Assembly: GCF_023015985.1 (NCBI RefSeq)
Contig: NZ_JALKAO010000002.1
Coordinates: 682,001-746,000, forward strand
Length of the DNA stretch: 64,000 nt
Source of the DNA: Marivita sp. S6314
Lineage (GTDB): Bacteria; Pseudomonadota; Alphaproteobacteria; Rhodobacterales; Rhodobacteraceae
Direction: 5' to 3'
Positions 1 through 9,897 of the stretch are shown in pieces (positions within the stretch are counted from its first letter, which is position 1; every line of letters starts with the position of its first letter). The notes under the pieces are model-generated. The model had not been told where the DNA came from and did no database searches. It saw only the letters and a list, made by a program, of their open reading frames with translations. The translations under genes were made by a program, and so were the position numbers.

Positions 1-290
1 GGATAGGATTCCGGATCGCCCCCCAGTTTCTTGTCAAACACCACAACCGCATTGTTGTTGGCCATCACCAGCGCCTGTTCGGGCGGATTGTATTCAAACC
101 GCACCTTGCCGGGACGCCGTAGGTAGATGGTGCCGGTTGAAATCGTGCCATCCGCGTTGATCTGGGTGAAACTGCCCTCAGCGCTGGTCAGCTGGTTGAG
201 GTAAGTCGAAAGGCTGTTGAGCGGGATTTGTTGCGCCATGGCCGGAGCGGCGGTCAGCACAAGGGTGGCCAGAAGGGCAAGAAAACGCAT
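1..290 (-). CDS. lolA: Outer-membrane lipoprotein carrier LolA (partial, N-terminal 96 residues)
   Basis: LolA is the periplasmic chaperone that takes lipoproteins from the LolCDE exporter to the outer membrane. The start at 290 gives a clean Sec signal peptide (MRFLALLATLVLTAAPAMA, cleavage near residue 19). The mature part shows the family's opening pattern: an S-F-T-Q strand, a G-T-I-Y-L-R-R-P-G-K turn and R-F-E-Y, followed by N-N-A-V-V-V-F-D. The gene runs off the left edge, so the C-terminal half is unseen. It lies directly downstream of ftsK on the same strand, the same ftsK-lolA order as in E. coli. The 174-bp gap between the two holds a REP-like inverted pair. Confidence 0.85.
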   Translation of the reverse strand, partial: MRFLALLATLVLTAAPAMAQQIPLNSLSTYLNQLTSAEGSFTQINADGTISTGTIYLRRPGKVRFEYNPPEQALVMANNNAVVVFDKKLGGDPESY

Positions 291-388
291 GAGTGTGGTC
301 CTGTCTGCTCGGAACTCTTGGACCCTATATGGCAGCGGACCGGATGTTATGCGATAGCACCGGGGATTTTTGCCGATCAGATCCGCGT

Positions 389-460
389 GTGCCGGGCTGA
401 AGCCCGGCCTACAGCCGGCCTACCGACGCGCATAGCGTAGGCCGGGCTTCAGCCCAGCAC
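389..460. repeat. Inverted pair of GTAG-headed REP-like palindromes (BIME-like)
   Basis: The first unit, on the minus strand (412 to 389), begins GTAG and is followed by arm GCCGGGC, loop TTCA and arm GCCCGGC. The second unit, on the plus strand (437-460), is the same except for one base in the right arm. Between them is a further partial GTAGGCCGGC. The same unit recurs singly at 23668, 32587 and 50037. A GTAG head followed by a short hairpin is the known signature of REP elements mobilised by REP-associated tyrosine transposases; no such transposase is in this window. Confidence 0.75.
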
Positions 461-464
461 GCGT

Positions 465-3422
465 TTATTGCTCCGGCACCAGAATTTCGCGTTTGCCCAC
501 ATGGTTGGCGGCGGACACGACACCCTGATCTTCCATCTGTTCCACCAGACGCGCGGCCTTGTTGTAGCCGATCGCCAGCTTGCGCTGGATATAGGAGGTG
601 GAGCACTTGCGATCCCGGATCACGATACCAACCGCCTGATCGTAGAGGGCATCTTCGCCGTCGGTATTCCCCCCGGTGTTCAAGCCCAGCACAGCGTCGA
701 TGTTTTCGGCCTTTTCGTCATCCGGGCCTTGCACCACGCCACTCACGTATTCGGGTGGGCCGAATGCCTTGAGGTGCGTGACGATTTCCTCGACCTCTTC
801 ATCCGACACAAATGGCCCGTGACAGCGCGTGATCTTGGCACCACCCGCCATATAGAGCATATCGCCCTGCCCCAGCAGCTGCTCCGCGCCCATTTCGCCA
901 AGGATCGTGCGGCTGTCGATCTTGGAGGTGACCTGGAAACTGATCCGCGTCGGGAAGTTCGCTTTGATCGTGCCGGTGATCACATCCACCGACGGACGCT
1001 GCGTGGCCATGATCAAGTGGATGCCCGACGCCCGCGCCATCTGGGCAAGTCGCTGGATACACGCTTCGATCTCTTTGCCCGCAACCATCATCAGGTCGGC
1101 CATCTCGTCGACGATAACCACGATATAAGGCATCTTGACGGGCTGGATTTCCTCGGTCTCGAAAATCGGTTCCCCGGTTTCGTCGTCAAACCCGGTCTGG
1201 ACCGTCCGTTCGAACATCTCGTTCCTGGCCAGCGCGTCAGCAACGCGGCCGTTATACCCGTCAATGTTCCGCACGCCCATCTTGGACATCTTGCGATAGC
1301 GGTCTTCCATCTCGCCCACGACCCATTTCAGCGCGACAACCGCTTTTTTCGGGTCGGTCACAACCGGCGACAGCAAATGCGGGATGCCATCATAGACACT
1401 AAGTTCCAGCATCTTTGGGTCGATCATCACAAGCCGCAGATCCGCAGGGGTCAGCTTGTAGAGCAGCGACAGGATCATCGTGTTGATGGCCACGGATTTA
1501 CCGGACCCGGTGGTCCCCGCGATCAGCAGGTGGGGCATCTTGGCAAGATTGGCGACAACCGGATCACCGCCGATATCCTTGCCCAGCGCAAGCGGCAGTT
1601 TCTGCGTGCCATCGCCATAGTCCCGCGCCGACAGGATTTCGCGGAACGACACCATTTCGCGGTTTTCATTGGGCAGTTCGATGCCGATCACCGACCGTCC
1701 GGGCACCGTCGACACACGCGCCGACAGCGCTGACATCGACCGCGCGATGTCGTCGGCAAGGCCGATCACACGCGACGCTTTCAAACCCGGCGCGGGTTCG
1801 AGTTCGTACATCGTGACCACCGGACCGGGGCGGACCGACACGATCTCGCCCTTCACCCCGTAGTCATCCAGAACCGCCTCCAGCATCCGCGCGTTTTCTT
1901 CCAACGCTTCATCACTCAGATGATGCCGTTCGATATTTGCCGGATCCATCAACAGGCCCAGCGGCGGCAGTTCGTAATCGGCATCCCGGTCTTCAAACTG
2001 CAATTGCGGCTGCGCTTCCTGCTGCGCGCGTTTCGACGGTTGCAGCGGCTTGCGCGTCGGTTGTTGCACCACCTTCTTGGCCTGCGGCTGCGGCACAGGG
2101 GCCGGGCTGGGGGACGTCGGTGTAAACGCCTGTGCGTCATCGCCGTAATCATCCCAGTCAGCCATGTCTTCAAAGATGTTCTCTTCGGGCTCATCCACCA
2201 TCTGCGGCGCGGCAGGTGTCCGCACAGTCTGCGGCTGCGCTGTCACCGGTGGTTCCGCCCGAAGCGGCGCAGCGGCACGCGCGGTCACTGGCGGTTCGGG
2301 TGGCAAGGCTGGTTTTGGCGGCACGATCAACGGATCAGGGCCACGACCCCGCCCCTTGGTCAGCGGCGCGTGCGCCGCCGAGGTCACGGCTGTGCTTTGG
2401 CGAACCCGGGTCTTGATCGCATCGGCAATCTTGGCGCGCACGCGATCATCCCCCGGCAAGGCTTCGGGCAATTCCCCCCCCGGATAGGTTTCCACCAATT
2501 CCGGCTCGGGATCGGCCCGACGGATCAGGGATGGCATCTTGGCCAGAAAGCCGGTTTTTTGCGGCTGGACCTGGGGTTCGGGTGCGTCTGCGAAACTGTC
2601 CTCTGGCTGAACCGGCGATGCGACAGGCGGAGCAACACGTGTCACGCGTGGCTCTGCCACAACAGCGTCCTGTGCGGCCGCCCATTCAGCGGCTTCCGCC
2701 TCTTCCTGCGCGCGAATGGCTCGGCGCTCGGCATTTTTGGCCTGCATCTGACGTGCGGCCCCAACCGCCCCAGAGGCCCCTTTGCCCAAGAGCGACAAGA
2801 GCGTGGCGTAAACCATGATCACGCCCACCAGCAGGAAACGGGCCAAACGGGCCAGCTCGACCCGGGTGAACCCAAGGACAAACGCCCCCATGACCAGAAC
2901 AATGCCGCCCAGCAGCACCATCATCAGCTTCAGCGCCAGCGTCGTGCCCAAGGGCAGGATCGTCAGCACCGATCCCATCATCATGTCGCCAAAAAGGCCG
3001 CCCAGACCAAAACTATGGGTCCAGGCGCTGCTTTCCGGCACGCCAGCCGCGTAAACCGCCGCCAGCGCCACCCAGATCGGCGCAAAGATCAGACAGGTCA
3101 GCGCGCGCTCTTCGCCCTTGTGCAGCGCAAACCGCGCACCCCAGACCAACAGCACAAGCGCCAGACCCCAGCTTGCCCAGCCAACGATCATGAACAAAGG
3201 CGCCGCAACCGAGGCCCCCGGGCGACCCAGCCAATTCTGCACCGGCGCATCGGTCGCAGACAGCCAGCTCGGGTCTTGCGGCGAATAGGAATAGATCATC
3301 ATCGCCGCCATCGCGCCCAGCGCCATGAGCACAAAGCCCGCAAGCTCTTTGCCGCGTTTTTCAATCGCGGCCTGCATATTGCTGTCAAAAAGAGGGTCTC
3401 GCCCCCGCGCCTGGTATGCCAT
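465..3422 (-). CDS. ftsK: DNA translocase FtsK
   Basis: FtsK pumps chromosome ends through the closing septum and activates XerCD recombination at dif. The 985-residue length is normal for the family. The N-terminal ~200 residues hold about four membrane segments, with the first hydrophobic stretch near residues 29-47. A low-complexity Pro/Ala/Gln/Val linker spans roughly 230-470. The RecA-like motor follows, with Walker A GTTGSGKS near residue 637 and Walker [13 protein letters not shown] near 769. The last ~70 residues form the winged-helix gamma domain that reads polar KOPS sequences. It starts 12 bp from the stop of the upstream aminotransferase gene and is probably cotranscribed with it and lolA. 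Confidence 0.97.
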   Translation of the reverse strand: MAYQARGRDPLFDSNMQAAIEKRGKELAGFVLMALGAMAAMMIYSYSPQDPSWLSATDAPVQNWLGRPGASVAAPLFMIVGWASWGLALVLLVWGARFALHKGEERALTCLIFAPIWVALAAVYAAGVPESSAWTHSFGLGGLFGDMMMGSVLTILPLGTTLALKLMMVLLGGIVLVMGAFVLGFTRVELARLARFLLVGVIMVYATLLSLLGKGASGAVGAARQMQAKNAERRAIRAQEEAEAAEWAAAQDAVVAEPRVTRVAPPVASPVQPEDSFADAPEPQVQPQKTGFLAKMPSLIRRADPEPELVETYPGGELPEALPGDDRVRAKIADAIKTRVRQSTAVTSAAHAPLTKGRGRGPDPLIVPPKPALPPEPPVTARAAAPLRAEPPVTAQPQTVRTPAAPQMVDEPEENIFEDMADWDDYGDDAQAFTPTSPSPAPVPQPQAKKVVQQPTRKPLQPSKRAQQEAQPQLQFEDRDADYELPPLGLLMDPANIERHHLSDEALEENARMLEAVLDDYGVKGEIVSVRPGPVVTMYELEPAPGLKASRVIGLADDIARSMSALSARVSTVPGRSVIGIELPNENREMVSFREILSARDYGDGTQKLPLALGKDIGGDPVVANLAKMPHLLIAGTTGSGKSVAINTMILSLLYKLTPADLRLVMIDPKMLELSVYDGIPHLLSPVVTDPKKAVVALKWVVGEMEDRYRKMSKMGVRNIDGYNGRVADALARNEMFERTVQTGFDDETGEPIFETEEIQPVKMPYIVVIVDEMADLMMVAGKEIEACIQRLAQMARASGIHLIMATQRPSVDVITGTIKANFPTRISFQVTSKIDSRTILGEMGAEQLLGQGDMLYMAGGAKITRCHGPFVSDEEVEEIVTHLKAFGPPEYVSGVVQGPDDEKAENIDAVLGLNTGGNTDGEDALYDQAVGIVIRDRKCSTSYIQRKLAIGYNKAARLVEQMEDQGVVSAANHVGKREILVPEQ

Positions 3423-3433
3423 TGCTCGCCTCT

Positions 3434-4630
3434 TTATTGGTCTTCGCTGCCAAACAGGCAGTCCCTGATCTGCGTCAGGCCACGTTCGGTTTCTGTTATT
3501 GGGGCCACCATGGCGACCCGGATATAGCCTTTGCCGGGGTTCCCGGCGTCAGTGTCCTGCGACAGGTACGCCCCGGGCAGCACCCGCACCCCCGTCTCGG
3601 TCCAAAGCTTCAGCGCCGCAGCCTCGCCATCCTCGACAGGCAGCCACAGGAAAAACCCGGCGTCTGGCGACCGGTATCCCGGCACATTGCCAAAAATGCG
3701 ATCCGCCAGAGCGAATTTTTCCTGATAAAGCGCCCGGTTCTCGTCGACATGTGCTTCATCCGCCCACACCGCTTCAGCCACTTTCTGCAACGGCAAGGGC
3801 AGTGGTGTTCCGGCGTAATTCCGCAACTGCTGGATGCGCTTCATCGACTCCGGCCCGCCTGCCACAAATCCGGACCGCAGGCCCGGCAGGTTGGAGCGCT
3901 TAGACAGGGAATGAAACACCAGAACCCGTTCAGGATCGGCGCCCATATCCCGCGCCACCTGCAACGCGCCAACGGGCGGTGCGTCGCGGTAAATCTCGGA
4001 ATAGCACTCATCCGCCAGAACGCGGAAATCATGCTTTTCGGCCAAGGTGATCAAGCGTTCCCAATAATCCTGATCGGCCACGGCCCCCTGTGGGTTTGCT
4101 GGGGAACAGATATAGGCCATGGTCGTCCGGTCCAGAACATCATCCGGAAGGCTCTCGAAATCCGGCAGATGCCCCGTCGCTTCGGTTGCATTCACAAACA
4201 CCGGCTCTGCCGCCACCGAAATCGCCGAAATCAGGTACACCTGATAAAACGGGTTCGGCATCAGAACGACAGGCTTCTGTCCGTTCTTCGTCTCGGGACA
4301 CAAGGCCATGCCAACATTGTACAACCCCTCACGCGTGCCGTTCAGCGGCATGATCTGCGTGTCGGCATCCAGCGTCACACCATAGCGTCGCGTGACCCAA
4401 TCACGGATGGCCGCGCGCAGTTCAGGTGTGCCTTCGTTCGGCGGGTAGCTGTTAAAGCCCGCCATATTCTGCGCGATGATATCCGCAATCCATGCCGGAA
4501 AGGCATGTTTCGGCTCTCCGATGGTCATGTGGATCACCGGACCACCCGGTTCGTGCACGTCCAAAAGGGCGCGCAGACGCGGGAACGCATAAGCCGGTAG
4601 GTTCGAGAACCGCTCGGGAAACATGACCAT
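3434..4630 (-). CDS. Class I/II PLP-dependent aminotransferase, succinyldiaminopimelate-transaminase-like
   Basis: This is a fold-type I PLP aminotransferase of 398 residues. The N-terminus shows the T-I-G-E-P-K-H motif that is common in DapC-type enzymes of lysine and peptidoglycan-precursor synthesis. Other visible motifs are [20 protein letters not shown], and the PLP-binding lysine in [10 protein letters not shown] near residue 241. The start at 4630 is preceded by GAGG at suitable spacing; an ATG two codons later is possible. It lies just upstream of ftsK on the same strand. DapC is the most likely role, but substrate cannot be fixed by eye, because related aspartate/alanine aminotransferases share these motifs. 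Confidence 0.85.
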   Translation of the reverse strand: MVMFPERFSNLPAYAFPRLRALLDVHEPGGPVIHMTIGEPKHAFPAWIADIIAQNMAGFNSYPPNEGTPELRAAIRDWVTRRYGVTLDADTQIMPLNGTREGLYNVGMALCPETKNGQKPVVLMPNPFYQVYLISAISVAAEPVFVNATEATGHLPDFESLPDDVLDRTTMAYICSPANPQGAVADQDYWERLITLAEKHDFRVLADECYSEIYRDAPPVGALQVARDMGADPERVLVFHSLSKRSNLPGLRSGFVAGGPESMKRIQQLRNYAGTPLPLPLQKVAEAVWADEAHVDENRALYQEKFALADRIFGNVPGYRSPDAGFFLWLPVEDGEAAALKLWTETGVRVLPGAYLSQDTDAGNPGKGYIRVAMVAPITETERGLTQIRDCLFGSEDQ

Positions 4631-4735
4631 TACTGCCTCAAGTTCAGGGTCATTGGCGCCCTGTTTGAAGCCAAATTACATAGCCAGAGGCAGCGCGTCC
4701 AGAAAAAGCACACGGGAGTCAGGCAGTTGTGGCTT

Positions 4736-6064
4736 TCAGGCCAACGCCTCTTCTGCCGCCTGTCCAAGCCGCAAAAGCCGCCGTTCTGCGTGTGGATTGG
4801 CCATCAAAGACACGCCACAGGCCGGTGTTCCGGTCGGAAGCGTCAGAACGGACAGCCCCATCAGGTTGCCAATCCGCGTATTCCGTAACGTCAACAGGTT
4901 CTCGGTGACGTAGTACTCACTGTCCGTCAGCAGCCGGTCGACATTCGGTGGCGTGATCGGGCTTGTTGCACACAGCACCGCGTCAAACGACGCCGTCGCC
5001 TCAAGATAGGCCGCGCGATACGCGTCCAGTTTGCGCCACGCCGCAACATAATCAGCCCCGGTAAAATCCTTGCCCGACCGGAAGCGCGCAAGAATCTCGT
5101 GAAACATCGCGTCTGGGTTGGCCTCGATAACATCGCGCCAGGTCCCATAGGTTTCACAACCATACAGCACCGGGGCCAGCGCCATCGCGTCTTCCACATC
5201 CGGCACCGCGACCTCGACAATCTCTGCCCCGGCATCGCGGAACCGCGCAACCGCATGATCAAACGCGGCTTTCGGCGCATCGCGGATATCGTCAAAGGCG
5301 GTTGTTGTCAGAACCGCCAGCCGCGCACCCCTTAACGTTGATGCATTCAGATCAACGGGCGCGTCACCTTTCATAGCGGCGAACAACAGCGCCGCGTCTT
5401 CCACCGTTCGGCACAGCGGACCAACCGTATCAAACCGCGACGCCAGCGGAACCGCCCCTTTCAGGCTCAGAACACCCGAGGTGGTTTTCAGACCAACAAG
5501 GTCGTTCCACGCCGAAGGCACCCGCACGGACCCGCCGGTGTCCGACCCGATGGCAGCAGGGGCCAGCCCAAACGCCACAGAGGTCGCCGCCCCCGAAGAC
5601 GATCCCCCCGGCGCATTGTCGGGATCATGCACGTTGGGCGATGTCGCGGTTTTCGGGTTCAATCCAAGACCCGAGAACGCCAATTCGCTCAGATGCGTTT
5701 TGCCAAGACACACCAACCCCTGACGGGTTGCATTGGCCAGCACCTCCGCATCAGCGTCGGGTGTCCGGTTCTCAAGCAGTTTCGTGCCCGCCTCGGTCAC
5801 CACGCCGGCTGTATCGAACAGGTCTTTCCATGAAATCGGCACGCCGTCCAAGGGCGACCGCCGCAAATTGAGACGCGCGCGTTCTTGCGCGGCCGTTGCT
5901 TCAGCAATGGCGCGATCCGGGGTCAGTCGGGCATAAATCCGGTCTCCGAATTCATGCGCGTCAATGGCGTCCAGAAACGTTCGGGTCAGCTCTACCGGAT
6001 CAATCTCGCCCCGACCAATCCCGCGGCCCAGATCCGCCGCGCTCATTGTGTGCCAATCGCTCAT
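4736..6064 (-). CDS. Amidase (amidase signature family)
   Basis: A 442-residue amidase signature protein that hydrolyses an amide bond with a Ser-cis-Ser-Lys triad. The catalytic Lys sits in PISWKDLFD near residue 79. The Gly/Ser-rich core PGGSSSGAATSVAFGLAP and then GSDTGGSVRVPS (about residues 150-182) carry the two serines. The start at 6064 was chosen over an upstream extension to 6283 because a GGAGG-type ribosome site lies 8-12 bases before it, and the longer N-terminus would run into the divergent monooxygenase gene. Substrate is unknown: the family spans GatA-like, allophanate and aryl-acylamide enzymes. No gatB or gatC is adjacent, so this is not the tRNA amidotransferase. Confidence 0.88.
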   Translation of the reverse strand: MSDWHTMSAADLGRGIGRGEIDPVELTRTFLDAIDAHEFGDRIYARLTPDRAIAEATAAQERARLNLRRSPLDGVPISWKDLFDTAGVVTEAGTKLLENRTPDADAEVLANATRQGLVCLGKTHLSELAFSGLGLNPKTATSPNVHDPDNAPGGSSSGAATSVAFGLAPAAIGSDTGGSVRVPSAWNDLVGLKTTSGVLSLKGAVPLASRFDTVGPLCRTVEDAALLFAAMKGDAPVDLNASTLRGARLAVLTTTAFDDIRDAPKAAFDHAVARFRDAGAEIVEVAVPDVEDAMALAPVLYGCETYGTWRDVIEANPDAMFHEILARFRSGKDFTGADYVAAWRKLDAYRAAYLEATASFDAVLCATSPITPPNVDRLLTDSEYYVTENLLTLRNTRIGNLMGLSVLTLPTGTPACGVSLMANPHAERRLLRLGQAAEEALA

Positions 6065-6149
6065 GTCCGAACTCCCTCCCCCGGTTTTCGGGACGGTAGC
6101 GGCACAGAGGCGCATGGACAATCCCGCCCGGGCGTCCATATCACAAGGC

Positions 6150-7367
6150 ATGACAAACGTTTCGGATATTCTGATTGTTGGCGGTGGGTTAAACGGGTCA
6201 GCGCTGGCCCTTGCCGCCGCCCGTGCCGGTCTCAGCAGCACCGTGATCGACGCCCGGCCGGACGCTGTGCGGCGCAGTGACAATTTCGACGGTCGGTCCT
6301 ATGCGCTTGCGCTAGCGTCCGTCCGCATGCTGGCCGCGCTGGATCTGTGGGACGGGCTCAAGGCCAATGCCCAACCGATGCATGAAATCAAGGTCAGCGA
6401 CGGGCGCGCCGGGGATGCCGACGTGTTTCTTGGCCTGCATTTCAACAGTGCGGAAATCGAGGAAGGCCCGATGGGTCACATGCTCGAAGACCGCTACCTG
6501 CGCCGCAGCTTGCTGGAAGCGATGGCGCAAAACGATTTGGTGACACACCTGTCCGGTGAAACGGTGGTTGACCAGACCGTCTCCCCGACAGGCGCAACCG
6601 TCACACTCGCCTCCGGAAAGGCCCTGTCGGGCCGCCTGATCGTCGGTGCTGACGGGCGCAAAAGCGGCACGAGCTTGCGCGCCGGGATCCAGCGCACCGA
6701 ATGGAACTACCCGCAGACCGCGCTGGTGTGTGCCATCGCACATGAAAAGCCACATAACGGCGTCGCGCATCAGTTGTTCATGCCATCGGGACCGCTTGCG
6801 ATCCTTCCGCTGACTGGCAACCGCTCCTCGATTGTCTGGAGCGAACGCAGCGATCTGGCGGAAGACATCAACGCATTGTCCGAAGACGATTACCTGACCG
6901 TGCTGCGCCCCCGGTTCGGCGATTTCCTGGGCAAGATCTCTCTGGCAGGAGAACGGTTCACCTACCCTCTGGGACTGACCGTGGCGAACCGGTTCGTGGA
7001 TGATCGTCTTGCCCTGATCGGCGACGCAGCCCACGGCATGCACCCGATTGCCGGGCAAGGCCTGAACGCAGGCCTGCGCGACGTTGCGGCGCTGGCGCAC
7101 GTGATCTCACACGCCAACCGACGCGGCGAAGATTTTGCAAGCCCGCAGGTTCTGATGCGGTACGAGCAATGGCGCAAGTTTGACACCGCGTCGCTTCTGA
7201 CCGCGACAGACACGTTCAACCGGCTGTTTTCCAACGACAACCCGATCCTGCGCGCCGGACGCGATCTTGGCATGTCCGTGATCAATGCGATCCCGTCCGC
7301 CCGGCGCGGATTCATCCGCGAAGCGGCGGGGTTAAACGGCGACCTACCAGACCTGATGGCCGGGTAA
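6150..7367 (+). CDS. FAD-dependent monooxygenase, UbiH/UbiF/Coq6 family
   Basis: A 405-residue flavoprotein hydroxylase of the group that hydroxylates the aromatic ring during ubiquinone synthesis. It shows the N-terminal dinucleotide-binding motif ILIVGGGLNGSALALAAARA with an acidic end of the second strand (V-I-D), the middle V-G-A-D-G-R-K-S, and the C-terminal FAD motif LIGDAAHGMHPIAGQGLNAG. The start at 6150 places only five residues before the first beta strand; an in-frame ATG at 6114 is an alternative. It is divergent from the amidase, with about 85 bp between. The position on the ring that is hydroxylated cannot be told from sequence. Confidence 0.88.
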   Translation: MTNVSDILIVGGGLNGSALALAAARAGLSSTVIDARPDAVRRSDNFDGRSYALALASVRMLAALDLWDGLKANAQPMHEIKVSDGRAGDADVFLGLHFNSAEIEEGPMGHMLEDRYLRRSLLEAMAQNDLVTHLSGETVVDQTVSPTGATVTLASGKALSGRLIVGADGRKSGTSLRAGIQRTEWNYPQTALVCAIAHEKPHNGVAHQLFMPSGPLAILPLTGNRSSIVWSERSDLAEDINALSEDDYLTVLRPRFGDFLGKISLAGERFTYPLGLTVANRFVDDRLALIGDAAHGMHPIAGQGLNAGLRDVAALAHVISHANRRGEDFASPQVLMRYEQWRKFDTASLLTATDTFNRLFSNDNPILRAGRDLGMSVINAIPSARRGFIREAAGLNGDLPDLMAG

Positions 7368-7445
7368 CCGGTTAGGACCACCGCACCCGGTCACGGATGA
7401 CATCTGCTACCCGCCATGCGACAACCCCGAAAACGGGAGGTCGGA

Positions 7446-8195
7446 ATGGATCAGAAATGCGCAATCGTCACCGGGGCCGCGCGCGGCATCGGGCTGGCAA
7501 CCACCAAGCTCTTCCTCGGACGGGGCTGGCGCGTTGCAATGGTGGACCGTGACACGGCAGAGCTGGAACTGCACAGCGACATGGACAACGCGTTGTTGCT
7601 GCCGCTCGACATTTCCATTCCCGAAGATGTCACCCGCATCGTGGACCAGACGCTTGGCTGGTCCGGCCGCATCGACGCGCTGATCAACAATGCCGGAGTT
7701 GCTGAGTTCGGGCCCGCGGGCGATTGCACCTTCGACATGTGGCGGCGCGTGATGGCGACCAATCTGGACGGCACGTTCCTCTGCACCCAAGCGGCAACAG
7801 CCGCGTTGAAGGAAACGCAAGGCAGCGTTGTGAACATCGCCTCGATCAGCGGCTTGCGCGCGTCCACCTTGCGCGTCGCTTACGGCACATCCAAGGCAGC
7901 TGTGATCCAGTTGACCAAGCAGCACGCGGCGGAACTCGGGGAACACAATATCCGCGTCAATTGCGTCTGCCCCGGCCCGGTGCGCACCAAACTTGCCATG
8001 GCGGTGCACAGCCAGGACATCATCGACGCCTACCACGATGCCATCCCGCTGAACCGCTACGGGTCAGAGCAAGAGATCGCCGAGGTCATCACCTTTTTGG
8101 CCTCGGACAAGGCGTCCTACGTGACTGGTCAGATCATCGCGGCCGATGGCGGGTTCGAGTCCACAGGCGTGGGCCTCCCCGCCCTCAGGTCCTAG
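7446..8195 (+). CDS. SDR family NAD(P)-dependent oxidoreductase
   Basis: A classical short-chain dehydrogenase of 249 residues with a Rossmann fold. Visible motifs are the cofactor glycine motif T-G-A-A-R-G-I-G (residues ~9-16), the N-N-A-G strand, the catalytic Ser in NIASISG, and the Y-x-x-x-K pair in YGTSKAAVIQ. The C-terminal part has the usual C-P-G-P-V and S-Y-V-T-G-Q-I-I-A-A-D-G-G. The start at 7446 follows a GGGAGG site and is preferred over an upstream Met at 7416. It follows the monooxygenase on the same strand after about 78 bp. Substrate unknown. Confidence 0.9.
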   Translation: MDQKCAIVTGAARGIGLATTKLFLGRGWRVAMVDRDTAELELHSDMDNALLLPLDISIPEDVTRIVDQTLGWSGRIDALINNAGVAEFGPAGDCTFDMWRRVMATNLDGTFLCTQAATAALKETQGSVVNIASISGLRASTLRVAYGTSKAAVIQLTKQHAAELGEHNIRVNCVCPGPVRTKLAMAVHSQDIIDAYHDAIPLNRYGSEQEIAEVITFLASDKASYVTGQIIAADGGFESTGVGLPALRS

Positions 8196-8247
8196 CTACT
8201 GGGAGTAAAAGACCGCTTCGTGCCAGATGGTTCGCGTGACGGGACGC

Positions 8248-9774
8248 CTACTGAATGCGCATCCCGTTCGCCAGAACATGTCCCTGATCATTGATCTGGA
8301 TCGACGATTTCAGGCTGTCCGGTCCGGTCCCCGGCACGGCAAACATGCTCATCATCATACGCGCGCCCATCGCGTCTTCGTTGGTGATCAGGCCCATCCC
8401 GATCAGTTTGTCGATCAGGCTGTTGGCCCCTTCCAGCGAAAAGTCCACACCCCCGCTCGGGCGTGGGAACCCACCAAACGTCTGCAAATCCGTATTGTCA
8501 AAGGTGAACGCCCCCGTTCCCCCCAACTTGGCCCCGGCGGCCTCGATCGTCAGGTCGTTTAGCGTCAACGCGTTCAACTCTCCGGGCATGCCGCCGGTGG
8601 CCTCCAGTTGCGCCATAGCGACCGGGTCAAACAGGCTGACAAACGGTGTCACCTTTCCGGTCAGGTCCAGCGCAATGGTGACCGGGTCACGCGGCAAAGC
8701 AGCGGCCGGGTCCACCATGTTCCACAACACGTCCGACATTTCGAACCCGCCAAAGGTCATCCCGAGCGCCATGTCTTCCGGCGTATCAGACGCAGCAATC
8801 GGCATCGTCACGTTAAACGCGCTTTCTGCGACGTTGACAGACACCGGCACCGGCAATTCGGTGCCCGTCACTGTGACCGCCTGATCCGTTGCGGACAAGT
8901 TATATGCGATGAGCGACCCATCCATCGAGAACTCAAGGGACACCGCTCCCGAACGGGTCGTGCCGCTCGATGTGCCCTCCGGCGCGGTGCCGGCAAATTG
9001 CATTTCCCCGTCCGTGTAATCAAATTTACCGCGCGCAAGGAAGTCACCCGTCAGCAGGCTTTCGGGTGCGGACGCATCAAAACCTTCGGGCAGCGTTGTC
9101 GCGCTGTCGATGCTCAACCCTTGCATCGACCCCGAAATCAGCGCGGTGTCAGTGCTTTCGGGGTCGTTAAAGGCCATCTCATACCGGGCCGACTCCGCCC
9201 GTACCTCCTGTTCGATCCGCGTGCCGTTTCCGAACGCCGTCTGTGCGGTGCCGGTCATGCCGGTCAGCGCAAAGTCAAACCGCGCCTCATCACGCCCGAC
9301 GACCTCATCGTTGACGATCAGCTCGGCCAGGGACATGGACAACGAGTCAGCGGTGTATGCATAGTTTAACGCGGACGGGTCGCCCGAGACCACGATCTCA
9401 AGCCCGGAATTGTTGTATTCAAGAACCATGCTGACATCGTCTTCACCCTCTGGTGCGGCATCAATCATGATCGGCATCGACGCCGGAAAGGTCATCGTCA
9501 CGGACCCGTCCCCATTGTTCACCAGGTCAATCGACGACACACCAAAGGACACTTTGCTGTTTTCGTCCGGCACATCGAAGGTCAGCATCACATCTGTCAC
9601 ATCAAGCCCGTCAGAGGTCGGCGTCTCTGTCGCGGTCACGGTGTACCCAAAGCCCGTCATCGCCGATTCCATACCGTCCCAGACGTCCTGCGCCGTCAAA
9701 TCGGCAAACGCCGGACCGGCCGCTACGCCCAGCGCAAGGGCAGAGCAAGTCGAGAGCTTCGTGAAACGTGACAT
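8248..9774 (-). CDS. Secreted protein, DUF2125-like
   Basis: A 508-residue exported protein of unknown function. The start at 9774 gives a signal peptide (basic start MSRFTK, hydrophobic core, cleavage after GPAFA near residue 24). The mature part is rich in beta-forming repeats such as G-L-E-I-V-V-S-G, S-L-S-M-S-L-A-E-L and L-N-D-L-T-I-E-A-A-G. This resembles the alphaproteobacterial DUF2125 family, whose proteins have a lipid-transfer-like or AsmA-like beta architecture; that assignment is from memory of the family, not a search. It is divergent from the SDR at 9898 and convergent with the SDR at 7446. An envelope role is inference. Confidence 0.7.
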   Translation of the reverse strand: MSRFTKLSTCSALALGVAAGPAFADLTAQDVWDGMESAMTGFGYTVTATETPTSDGLDVTDVMLTFDVPDENSKVSFGVSSIDLVNNGDGSVTMTFPASMPIMIDAAPEGEDDVSMVLEYNNSGLEIVVSGDPSALNYAYTADSLSMSLAELIVNDEVVGRDEARFDFALTGMTGTAQTAFGNGTRIEQEVRAESARYEMAFNDPESTDTALISGSMQGLSIDSATTLPEGFDASAPESLLTGDFLARGKFDYTDGEMQFAGTAPEGTSSGTTRSGAVSLEFSMDGSLIAYNLSATDQAVTVTGTELPVPVSVNVAESAFNVTMPIAASDTPEDMALGMTFGGFEMSDVLWNMVDPAAALPRDPVTIALDLTGKVTPFVSLFDPVAMAQLEATGGMPGELNALTLNDLTIEAAGAKLGGTGAFTFDNTDLQTFGGFPRPSGGVDFSLEGANSLIDKLIGMGLITNEDAMGARMMMSMFAVPGTGPDSLKSSIQINDQGHVLANGMRIQ

Positions 9775-9897
9775 GTCCAAATTCCTTATCCTCAAATTCC
9801 CGACCGTAGCTTCGACCTCCTGCACGGCAGGGTCAAGTGGCTGGACCCTGCGCCCGGACCGCAGTAGCACTGCAGTTCAGATCAAGGAGGACCACGC

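Noticed and set aside
1920-3527. A 535-codon plus-strand frame opposite ftsK
   Set aside because: Antisense to the well-supported ftsK; arginine/histidine-rich composition and no domain.
4736-6064. Amidase considered as GatA
   Set aside because: No gatB or gatC nearby and the length is shorter than GatA; only the general amidase signature is supported.
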